NCBI RefSeq assembly: GCF_000176035.2
Contig: NC_015675.1
Location: 2,980,001-3,044,000, forward strand
Origin: Mesorhizobium opportunistum WSM2075
GTDB taxonomy: Bacteria > Pseudomonadota > Alphaproteobacteria > Rhizobiales > Rhizobiaceae
Direction of reading: 5' to 3'
Length of the DNA stretch: 64,000 bases
Made by a program: the position numbers and the translations under genes. Below, in pieces: positions 18,851 through 26,238 of this stretch. Each line of letters starts with the position of its first letter. The first letter of the stretch is position 1. The notes beneath the pieces were generated by a model. It saw only the letters and a program-made list of their open reading frames with translations, was not told where the DNA came from and did no database searches.

Positions 18851-19149
18851 TCACCGCCGGCCGCATCGTCCGGCTGGCCGAGCGCGACCGCGCAGTGGTG
18901 CATTTCTTTCTCGACGGTGAGATGCGCGGCGCCCTTGCGGGTGACACCGTGCTGACCGCCATGCTTGCATCAGGACATGCATTGCGAAAATCCGAGTTCG
19001 GACCCGAGCCGCGTGCCGGCTTCTGCCTGATGGGAGCCTGCCAGGATTGCTGGGTATGGCAGGACGAGGGACCGCGCATGCGGGCGTGCTCGTCACTTGT
19101 CAGTCAAGGCATGCGGTTGCGCACGACGCCACCGGAGAGCTGGCCGTGA
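18847..19149 (+). CDS. 2Fe-2S protein, HcnA/sarcosine-oxidase-alpha N-terminal type
   Basis: This 100-residue protein has a ferredoxin-like domain: FLDGEMRGALAGDTVLTAML followed by cluster motif GFCLMGACQDCWVW (C-x4-C-x2-C) and a fourth Cys in MRACSS. This arrangement is that of HcnA and the small subunit of opine oxidases and D-hydroxyproline dehydrogenases. It would carry electrons within a membrane-associated amino-acid dehydrogenase complex. It overlaps hyuB and the following flavoprotein by 4 bp each, indicating tight coupling with ring opening. Confidence 0.85.
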   Translation: MITAGRIVRLAERDRAVVHFFLDGEMRGALAGDTVLTAMLASGHALRKSEFGPEPRAGFCLMGACQDCWVWQDEGPRMRACSSLVSQGMRLRTTPPESWP

Positions 19150-20537
19150 GCGAGACCTCGTCGCCGCGGATCGTGATCGTGGGCGCCGGTCCGGCCGGCA
19201 TAAGGGCGGCCGCGACGCTGGTCGAGGCGGGACTTCATCCGGTGGTGATCGACGAAGGCAATCGCGCCGGCGGCCAGATCTATCGCCGGCCACCTGATGG
19301 GTTCGTCCGCACGCCCGAGCAGCTCTATGGGTCGGAGGCGGCGAAGGCGCGCGCGCTGCATGCGCTCTTCGATCGGTTGGTGGCAGACGGGCGGCTTACC
19401 CATTGCGCGGACAGCTCGGTCATAGCAGTGCATGAAGGTCGGCTGCAGATGCTGGGGGAGGGCGGCGTGCAGCTAGTCAGCTATGATCGTCTGATCCTTG
19501 CCACCGGCGCATCCGATCGTGTCGCTCCGGTCCCCGGCTGGCAGAGCGCCGGCGTCTACAGCCTTGGCGCGGCGCAGATCGCGCTGAAGGCGCAGGGCGT
19601 CGCGCTCGGGCGGCGCATCGTGCTCGTCGGATCGGGGCCTTTGCTGACGCTGGTCGGCACTCAGCTCATCAAGGCTGGAGCGGATGTGGCGGCGGTGCTC
19701 GACACCTCCCCCTGGCGCCAGCAGATGCGGGGGCTCTGGGACCTTGCCGCCCGGCCGTTGGTCGCGCTGCGCGGTCTGGCCCTGCGGGCGAGGCTCGGCG
19801 GCCGCTACCATGCGGGCGTGAAGCTCGAACGGATCGTCGCCGACGGAAAGGGGGTCTCAGCGATGTGCTGGCGCGACGCCGGCGGAAGGCAACACCTCAC
19901 GTCATGCGACACGATAGGCATGGGCTGGCATTTGCGGGCGGAGACGCATCTCGCAGACTTGGCGGGATGCGCCTTCATTTATGACGAGCAGTGGCGGCAA
20001 TGGCTGCCAAAGACCGACCGGATGGGCCGCGCCGGCGGCGGAGTCTATCTTGCGGGCGATGGAGTTCGTCTTCTGGGAGCAGATGGCGCGGAGATCGCGG
20101 GACGCCTTGCCGCGGCGGCGTGCCTTGCCGATCTCGGATTGCCGGCGCCTTCCCTCGGTGCCGATCTGCGCAAGCTCGCGCGGCTCGAACGCTTTGCCCG
20201 TGGCCTGGTTCGCGCCTTTCCCTGGCCGGCGGCGATGGCGCGGGCACTCCCGGACGACGCGGTCGTCTGCCGCTGTGAAAACGTGACCGCCGCGGCCGTG
20301 CGCCAGAGCTCCGATTTCGGCGGCAGCGAAGCCAACAGGGTCAAAGCGCTGTCGCGCGTCGGCATGGGACGATGCCAGGGGCGCTATTGTCAGTTGGCCG
20401 CCGTCGAACTCATCGCGGCGCAGACCGGCTGCACGCCTGGCGCTGTCGGCCGGTTTCGCGGGCAGGCGCCTGTCCGCCCGGCGCCTGTCGGTGCCTTTCT
20501 GCAGGACGGCTCATGGCGTCGCGGAGACCATGTCTAG
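19146..20537 (+). CDS. FAD/NAD(P)-binding oxidoreductase, HcnB/OoxA type
   Basis: The 463-residue protein starts at a GTG overlapping the preceding TGA. It has an N-terminal FAD motif IVIVGAGPAGIRAAATLVEAG and GNRAGGQIYRRPP, a second nucleotide motif RIVLVGSGPLLTLVG near 160, and a C-terminal 2Fe-2S domain with CRCENVT and GRCQGRYC (C-x-C ... C-x4-C). This is the layout of HcnB and opine-oxidase A subunits. It should pass electrons from a DadA-like catalytic subunit to the respiratory chain. No catalytic third subunit follows directly; the DadA-like genes at 12.5-13.7 kb and 20.6-21.9 kb are both on the other strand. Confidence 0.86.
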   Translation: MSETSSPRIVIVGAGPAGIRAAATLVEAGLHPVVIDEGNRAGGQIYRRPPDGFVRTPEQLYGSEAAKARALHALFDRLVADGRLTHCADSSVIAVHEGRLQMLGEGGVQLVSYDRLILATGASDRVAPVPGWQSAGVYSLGAAQIALKAQGVALGRRIVLVGSGPLLTLVGTQLIKAGADVAAVLDTSPWRQQMRGLWDLAARPLVALRGLALRARLGGRYHAGVKLERIVADGKGVSAMCWRDAGGRQHLTSCDTIGMGWHLRAETHLADLAGCAFIYDEQWRQWLPKTDRMGRAGGGVYLAGDGVRLLGADGAEIAGRLAAAACLADLGLPAPSLGADLRKLARLERFARGLVRAFPWPAAMARALPDDAVVCRCENVTAAAVRQSSDFGGSEANRVKALSRVGMGRCQGRYCQLAAVELIAAQTGCTPGAVGRFRGQAPVRPAPVGAFLQDGSWRRGDHV

Positions 20538-20557
20538 ATGTCGCAATGTATCGTGCC

Positions 20558-21883
20558 TTAGAAGTCGGCAACTTTCCCCCAGGCTGAAGCGTCGAAGCGC
20601 CTGGGATCGTAGGATTGCGGATCGACGATCGGTTTGGAACCAGTCATCAGATCGGCGACGAGATGCCCGGCGCCGGGTCCGATGCCGAAGCCATGCCCCG
20701 AGAACCCGGCAGCCAGGAAGAAACCCGGAACAGTGTTGATCTCGCCGATGGCAGGCACGCCGTCGGGCGTGCTGTCGATGTAGCCGGCCCAGCTTGCGCT
20801 GATCCTGGTCTGGCGCAGTGCCGGCAGCAGTTCGAGCGCCCGGGCGTGGGCCAGGCGGATGGTCGCCTGGTCCGGAACCGGATCGAGGATGCGCATCCGC
20901 TCCATCGGCGTCGGCTGATCGAGCCGCCAGTGTCGGAGCGTTTCGTGGCCCGAGCGCATGCCTTGCAGGCCGCCCGGCGCGAGGCTGCGCCACCGCTTCA
21001 GGAACATGGCCAGGAACTGGGAGGAGAAGCGCAACTGCTGCGGCGTCACGTCCACACGGCCGCGTCCACTTATGGCGAGCGTGTAACCGCCGTCGCCGCG
21101 ACGCGTGACCGAGACCCCTGCCGTATGCAGCGCATCAGGCAGACCCTCGGCGCCTGGCGAGACGGAGAGGATGGAGGAGCGGATCGACGCCTGCGGAAAA
21201 CGGAAACCGAACTGCCGGCAAAAGGAAGAGGCCCAGGCGCCGCCGGCCAGCACCGCCACCTTGGTGCGGATCGTTCCGCTTTCGGTGACCACACCACTCA
21301 GTCGTCCGCCTTCGGTCTCGATACCGCGCGCGGCGCAATTCTGGTGCACGGAGCCCCCGAGCTTGAGGATGGCCCGGGCAACCGCGGGCGCGGCCCGCGA
21401 CGGATCCGCGGTGCCGTCGGTCGGCGAGAACACGCCGCCCTTCCAGGTCCGGCCCGTGGCGCGGCCCCGCTCGCTGGCCTCGGCGCTGTCGAGCATGTGC
21501 GTGGTGACGCCGGCCGTCCTGGCGAAGTCACGCCAACGCACCCAGCCAGCCAGTTCCGCATCGTCATTGCTGAGATAGAGCAAGCCGCACCGCCGAAAGC
21601 CGGTGTCTTCATCTGTCTCTGGGGCAAAGCGCTGCCACAGGTCGAGGCTGCGCGTCGCCATGGGCAACTCGCGCGCGTCACGGTTCTGCTGGCGGCACCA
21701 CCCCCAGTTCCTTGAGGACTGCTCGGCGCCGACGCGTCCCTTTTCGACAAGCGCGACCTTCATGCCGCGCCTGGCCAGGTAATAGGCCGCGAAGATGCCG
21801 ACGATGCCGCCGCCGATCACCACCGCGTCCGCGGTCCGTGGCAGTTCGCCGGATGTCTCGATTTGCTGCAGTGGTGCGCGCAT
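20558..21883 (-). CDS. FAD-dependent oxidoreductase, HcnC/OoxB/DadA family
   Basis: The 441-residue protein shows the FAD motif AVVIGGGIVGIFAAYYLARRG (about 20-40) followed by EQSSRNWGWCRQQNRD, characteristic of opine-oxidase/HcnC-like subunits. LAGGAWASSFCRQFG lies near 235 and the C-terminal FAD motif FLAAGFSGHGFGIGPGAGHL near 400. It likely oxidises an N-alkyl or D-amino acid. The start at 21883 was chosen because the motif begins about 20 residues later and the frame above is antisense to the AsnC gene. It converges on the HcnB-like gene (20-bp gap) and is divergent from the first AsnC regulator, its probable controller. Confidence 0.83.
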   Translation of the reverse strand: MRAPLQQIETSGELPRTADAVVIGGGIVGIFAAYYLARRGMKVALVEKGRVGAEQSSRNWGWCRQQNRDARELPMATRSLDLWQRFAPETDEDTGFRRCGLLYLSNDDAELAGWVRWRDFARTAGVTTHMLDSAEASERGRATGRTWKGGVFSPTDGTADPSRAAPAVARAILKLGGSVHQNCAARGIETEGGRLSGVVTESGTIRTKVAVLAGGAWASSFCRQFGFRFPQASIRSSILSVSPGAEGLPDALHTAGVSVTRRGDGGYTLAISGRGRVDVTPQQLRFSSQFLAMFLKRWRSLAPGGLQGMRSGHETLRHWRLDQPTPMERMRILDPVPDQATIRLAHARALELLPALRQTRISASWAGYIDSTPDGVPAIGEINTVPGFFLAAGFSGHGFGIGPGAGHLVADLMTGSKPIVDPQSYDPRRFDASAWGKVADF

Positions 21884-22105
21884 GGTCTCTCTGCCTTGAC
21901 GCGCCAATCTACCGTGTTGTGCAGGCAGCCGGTGCCGCAGTTGACGCTGAAGCAGAATTTTATTCCGGCAGCCTGGGCGAAATCGGGAGCCGCTGCGTTT
22001 CAAGCGCTGTCCGCTTGGATGGACAGGCCTACGGGCTGTGGTAGTGTCAATGCCAATGAGCAAGGCAGCATTTTGTGCTACGGCCTGCGTTCTGCGGAGA
22101 CGACC

Positions 22106-22582
22106 GTGAAACTGGATCGGATCGATATCAAGATTCTGTACGAGTTGCAGAAGAACGGCCGCATCACGAATGTGGAACTGGCTGATCTGGTGCATCTGTC
22201 GCCAAGCCCATGCCTGATGCGGGTCAAGAAGCTCCAGTCGGAAGGCTACATCGAAGGCTATTCCGCGCAGGTCAATATCGGCAAGCTCGGCCAGACGCTG
22301 ACCGTGTTCACCGAAATCACCTTGAAGAACCATCGCCAGGTGGACTTTGCCCGCTTTCTCGCCGTGGTGGAGAAGATCGACCAGGTCATCGAGTGCCACC
22401 TCGTGTCGGGCGGCTACGACTATTTGATGAAATTCGTGACCGCCGGCATAGCCGAGTACCAAACTATCATGGAGCGGTTGACCGACATGGATATCGGCAT
22501 CGACAAGTATTTCAGCTTCGTGGTGCTGAAGTCGCCCATCATCAAGGCGCACATGCCGCTGCCCAGCCTGTTTCCGAGGTAG
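22106..22582 (+). CDS. Lrp/AsnC family transcriptional regulator (copy 1)
   Basis: This 158-residue protein starts at GTG (KLDRIDIKILYELQKNGRIT) with GGAGA upstream. The winged helix is in residues 1-60 (LVHLSPSPCLMRVKKLQSEG), the RAM ligand domain in 65-150 (LTVFTEITLKNHRQ, DYLMKFVTAGIAEY). It is divergent from the HcnC-like gene across 222 bp and so probably controls it, responding to an amino acid. It is strikingly similar over its whole length to the regulator at 25723-26199, with the same start codon and the same C-terminus (KAHMPLPSLFP). Confidence 0.88.
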   Translation: MKLDRIDIKILYELQKNGRITNVELADLVHLSPSPCLMRVKKLQSEGYIEGYSAQVNIGKLGQTLTVFTEITLKNHRQVDFARFLAVVEKIDQVIECHLVSGGYDYLMKFVTAGIAEYQTIMERLTDMDIGIDKYFSFVVLKSPIIKAHMPLPSLFPR

Positions 22583-22626
22583 TCAGCGATGGCCTTGCGC
22601 GCGCTGCATTTGTCGCCTGCAGCCCG

Positions 22627-23568
22627 CTACAAGATGTCCGGCCCCAATATCGGGTGCAGTGCCTTCAATTCGATTTGCATCTCGGCGATCATCCAGGCGC
22701 AGATGTCGGACACGACAGGTCGTAGCGGCCTTGAGCGCGGGGCAATCAGCCGATGGATCCGGCCCGTCTTGATCTGCCTGTCCGAGGCCGGGACAAGGGT
22801 TCCCTGAAGCAATGCCCTTGAAACGTTGCTGAGCCAGCCGAGCGCCACGCCTTCCCCGTTCATCGCGGCTTGAAGCACGACGGCGTAGTCCGAGAATTCG
22901 AGCCACTTTGCCCTGCTGGTCTTGCGGTCCGCCACACTGCCCCAGGCGTCCAGCCATTGCTCCTTGGCGTCGGTCAGGTGAAGCAGGGCATGACCTTCCC
23001 CGGTTCCGGCATGGATCAGCCGACCGTGGGCCGACAAATAGGATGGGCTGCACACCGGAACGATGATCTCAGGCGAGAATGCCCAGTGGTGATAGTGGGG
23101 GTCGTCATCGGTCAGGATTCTCGTGGCCAGGTCGACATTCTCGGCGGGTCCTCGCAGAACGCCCGCGGTCAGTTCGAACCTCAGATCGACGTCGGGAAAC
23201 CTCGTGTTGAAAGCCCCTAACCTGGGAACGAACCAATAGGTTGCCAGAGAACTCGAAAGGGAAAGGGTGACCACCGGCTTTGCAGCGCTGTTCTGCTTGA
23301 TCCTGCGGATCACTTCCGCGATGCCGTCAAATCCCTCCCGCACGGCCGAATAGAGCACACGTCCGTCCGGGGTCGGGGTCAATCCCGTTGGGCCTCGTGT
23401 GAAAAGAGGCACACCAAAATCGGCCTCGAGTTGGGCAATGCTGCGGCTGATCGATGGTTGCGTGACGTTGAACTCGCGCGCCGCGGCCGTGAAGCTACCC
23501 GACCGGACGGCAGCTTCGAAGACAAGCAGTCCGCGCGCGGAGGGAACGAGTTTTGCAAAACCAGCCAT
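22627..23568 (-). CDS. LysR family transcriptional regulator (GcvA-like)
   Basis: This 313-residue regulator has an N-terminal helix-turn-helix (GLLVFEAAVRSGSFTAAARE, then TQPSISRSIAQLEADFGVPLF). Its effector domain (TLSLSSSLATYWFVPRLGAF, HHWAFSPEIIVPVCSPSYLS) resembles the GcvA/AmpR subgroup. The start MAGFAKLVPS at 23568 is preferred over an upstream in-frame ATG because it places the HTH at the usual position. It is divergent from the old-yellow-enzyme-like gene with only 92 bp between starts, so it probably regulates that gene. No clear T-N11-A box was found in that gap. Confidence 0.85.
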   Translation of the reverse strand: MAGFAKLVPSARGLLVFEAAVRSGSFTAAAREFNVTQPSISRSIAQLEADFGVPLFTRGPTGLTPTPDGRVLYSAVREGFDGIAEVIRRIKQNSAAKPVVTLSLSSSLATYWFVPRLGAFNTRFPDVDLRFELTAGVLRGPAENVDLATRILTDDDPHYHHWAFSPEIIVPVCSPSYLSAHGRLIHAGTGEGHALLHLTDAKEQWLDAWGSVADRKTSRAKWLEFSDYAVVLQAAMNGEGVALGWLSNVSRALLQGTLVPASDRQIKTGRIHRLIAPRSRPLRPVVSDICAWMIAEMQIELKALHPILGPDIL

Positions 23569-23660
23569 GCGTCCAGCGTATAGGCACCCCAACGATTTTC
23601 AAGCTTTCTATGAGCTCGGAAATGGCGAACTATAACCCTGATGAATGGCCGGAGCAGAAC

Positions 23661-25715
23661 ATGAAGACAGCGGCATCCCAAGCGGGCAGCACATCCAGCG
23701 ATCCTCTGCTTCAGCCGTTTCGGCTCAAGGGTCTGACGCTGCGCAACCGTGTCGTCAGCACCAGCCATGCCTCGATGCTGGACGATGGCGGCCTGCCGCT
23801 CGAGCGCTATCAGCGCTACCATGAGGAGAAAGCGCGCGGCGGCCTTGCGATGACCATGGTGGGCGGCTCGGCCATGACGTCGCCCGATTCGAGCTGGGGC
23901 GGCGGTCAGTTGGACCTTTCCACCGACCGCATCGTGCCTCATCTCCAATCGCTATCGCAGCGGGTGCATCGCCACGGCGCCGCCGTCATGTGCCAGGTCT
24001 CACACCTTGGCCGGCGTGCCACCGCCTATGCAGGAAACTGGTTGCCGCCGGTGGCGCCGTCACGCGTTCGCGAGACGAGAAACCGGAATTTTCCGAAGGA
24101 GATGGACGCCGCGGACGTCGACAGGATCATCAAGGATTACGCCAGTGCCGCAAGGCGCTGCCTGGACGGCGGTCTGGATGGCGTCGAAACCGTCACCGGC
24201 GGCCATCTGATCGGTCAATTCCTCTCGCTCAGAACCAACAGGCGCACGGATGGATTCGGCGGTTCGCTGGAAAACCGCGCGCGCTTCGGCCTGATGGTTC
24301 ACGAGGCGATCCGCCGCGCGGTGGGCGACGATTTCGCCGTCGGCATCCGGTTCGTGATCGACGAGGCGGCCAAGGACGGATCCGATTTCGACGAATGCCT
24401 TGCTTTTGCCAGGCTCTTCGAACGGGAAGGTCATCTCGACTTCTTCAATTGCATTTTTGGCCGCATGGACACCGACCTGTCGCTGGCTGAGCAGAACATG
24501 CCCGGCATGTTTAGCCCGAGCGCTCCGTTTTTGCCGCTGGTCGGGCAGTTCAAACGGGAAACCAGACTGCCCGTGATCCATGCCGCAGCGATCCGGGATA
24601 TAGCGACAGCGCGGCATGCCATCCGCGAAAACCTTGTCGACCTGGTCGGCATGACTCGGGCGCATATTGCCGACCCCGATATCGTCAACAAGATGATGCG
24701 CGGCGAAGAAGAACGCATTCGCCCGTGTGTCGGGGCGTCCTACTGCCTGTACAAGAAGGTGCAGTGCATTCACAACCCGGCCAGCGGCCATGAAACGATC
24801 ATCAGCCATACCATCGTGCGGGCTGAAACGCCGAAACGGGTGGTCGTGGTCGGCGGTGGTCCGGGTGGGATGGAAGCGGCAAGGGTTGCTGCCGAGCGCG
24901 GCCACCGAGTGAGCCTGCTCGAAGCCGGAGCGCGCCTTGGCGGGCAGGTGCTCGTCGCGGCCTCGGCATCCGATCGCAAGGATCTCATCGGCATAGTCGA
25001 CTGGCGCGTCGACGAACTCGCGCGCCTTGGCGTGGAAGTCCGTCTCAACACCTATGCGGACGCAGAAATCGTCCTTGCCGACCAACCGGATGCGGTCATC
25101 GTCGCCACCGGCGGCGTTCCCGATATGGAAAGGCTGGAGGGCGCCGAACATTGTGACAGCGTCTGGGACGTCCTGACCGGGGTCGTGCCGGCGAAAGACG
25201 ATGTGCTCATCTACGACGAGACCGGACGCCAGGCCGCAGTTTCCTGCGGCCTGCATCTTGCCCGTCCGGGGCGCGTGATCAGCCTGGCCATAGCGGACGA
25301 CACGTTGGCGATCGAGACGCCCTATCCGGACAGGGTGAGTTTTCGCAAACGCGCCGCGGAAAGCGGCATCCGCGTCGTCAGCGATGTGCGCCTGGTCAAG
25401 GCCGCGCGCCAAGGCAACGGCATCGCCGCCACGTTCCGGCACGAGCTCACCGGTGCGGAAACGGAAATGACCGCAGCCCAACTCATTGTCGAGCGCGGCA
25501 CGGTGCCCATGGAGGATACCTATCAGGACTTGCGGGCGCGCTCAGCCAACAACGGCGTCACCGACATAGCCCTGATCACGGGCACGGAAACCAGGCGGGA
25601 CAATGGTCCGCAAGCTGCCGGATCATTCGTCTTGCACCGCATTGGAGACGCGGTTGCCAGCCGGGACATCTACTCGTCGATCTATGAGGCCTACCGGCTC
25701 TGCTCGCAATTGTAG
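23661..25715 (+). CDS. Old-yellow-enzyme/NADH:flavin oxidoreductase, N-methyl amino-acid demethylase-like
   Basis: The 684-residue protein has an N-terminal FMN TIM barrel (QPFRLKGLTLRNRVVSTSHA, SHLGRRATAY, LRTNRRTDGFGGSLENRARF), a Cys-rich 4Fe-4S segment near residue 354 (CVGASYCLYKKVQC) and a C-terminal FAD/NAD module (VVVVGGGPGGMEAARVAAERG, near 395). This is the layout of 2,4-dienoyl-CoA reductase and of the demethylases for dimethylglycine and stachydrine. The C-x5-C spacing favours the demethylase branch. Context (amino-acid oxidases, AsnC regulators) also suggests an N-methylated amino acid. GGAG 6 bp before 23661 decides the start; ATGs at 23610 and 23622 lack a ribosome site. Confidence 0.78.
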   Translation: MKTAASQAGSTSSDPLLQPFRLKGLTLRNRVVSTSHASMLDDGGLPLERYQRYHEEKARGGLAMTMVGGSAMTSPDSSWGGGQLDLSTDRIVPHLQSLSQRVHRHGAAVMCQVSHLGRRATAYAGNWLPPVAPSRVRETRNRNFPKEMDAADVDRIIKDYASAARRCLDGGLDGVETVTGGHLIGQFLSLRTNRRTDGFGGSLENRARFGLMVHEAIRRAVGDDFAVGIRFVIDEAAKDGSDFDECLAFARLFEREGHLDFFNCIFGRMDTDLSLAEQNMPGMFSPSAPFLPLVGQFKRETRLPVIHAAAIRDIATARHAIRENLVDLVGMTRAHIADPDIVNKMMRGEEERIRPCVGASYCLYKKVQCIHNPASGHETIISHTIVRAETPKRVVVVGGGPGGMEAARVAAERGHRVSLLEAGARLGGQVLVAASASDRKDLIGIVDWRVDELARLGVEVRLNTYADAEIVLADQPDAVIVATGGVPDMERLEGAEHCDSVWDVLTGVVPAKDDVLIYDETGRQAAVSCGLHLARPGRVISLAIADDTLAIETPYPDRVSFRKRAAESGIRVVSDVRLVKAARQGNGIAATFRHELTGAETEMTAAQLIVERGTVPMEDTYQDLRARSANNGVTDIALITGTETRRDNGPQAAGSFVLHRIGDAVASRDIYSSIYEAYRLCSQL

Positions 25716-25722
25716 ATGGGCC

Positions 25723-26199
25723 GTGAAACTCGATCGAATCGACATCAAGATTCTCTACGAGCTGCAGAAGAACGGCCGCATCACAAATGTGGAGCTGGCG
25801 GAACGGGTCAATCTCTCCCCCAGCCCATGCCTGATGCGGGTGAAGAAGCTGCATGCTGAAGGCTATATCGTACGCTATTCGGCGCAGATCGACATCGCAA
25901 AGCTGGGGCGGACGCTCACCGTCTTCACGGAAATTACGCTCAAGAACCATCGCCAGATCGACTTCTCGCGTTTCCTTGCCGCCATTGACAAGGTCGATGC
26001 GGCCGTCGAATGCCACCGCGTTTCCGCCCGCTACGACTATCTGACGAAATTTGTCGCCGCCGGCATCGGCGAGTACCAGGAGATCATGGAGCGGCTGAGC
26101 GACATGGATATCGGCATCGACAAGTATTTCAGCTTCGTGGTGCTGAAGTCACCTATCGTCAAGGCCCACATGCCGCTGCCCAGCCTGTTTCCGATGTAG
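25723..26199 (+). CDS. Lrp/AsnC family transcriptional regulator (copy 2)
   Basis: This 158-residue AsnC protein starts at GTG, 7 bp after the flavoprotein stop, and is probably co-transcribed with it. It has HTH region LAERVNLSPSPCLMRVKKL and RAM domain LTVFTEITLKNHRQIDFSRF. It is nearly collinear with copy 1 (22106-22582): the first 26 and last 30 residues are almost unchanged. The differences cluster in the ligand-binding part (AAIDKVDAAVECHRVSARYDYL against AVVEKIDQVIECHLVSGGYDYL). This suggests similar DNA targets with different effectors. Confidence 0.88.
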   Translation: MKLDRIDIKILYELQKNGRITNVELAERVNLSPSPCLMRVKKLHAEGYIVRYSAQIDIAKLGRTLTVFTEITLKNHRQIDFSRFLAAIDKVDAAVECHRVSARYDYLTKFVAAGIGEYQEIMERLSDMDIGIDKYFSFVVLKSPIVKAHMPLPSLFPM

Positions 26200-26203
26200 T
26201 CGA

Positions 26204-26238
26204 AGCGGCTCACCGTTCCCGTAAAATGCTGAGCCGCT
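26204..26238. terminator. Bidirectional terminator between asnC copy 2 and the peptide-type ABC operon
   Basis: AGCGGCTCA and TGAGCCGCT form a perfect 9-bp stem with a 17-base loop containing GTAAAA. It fills the 39-bp gap between two convergent stops, so it can serve both strands. There is no long T-run. Confidence 0.65.
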
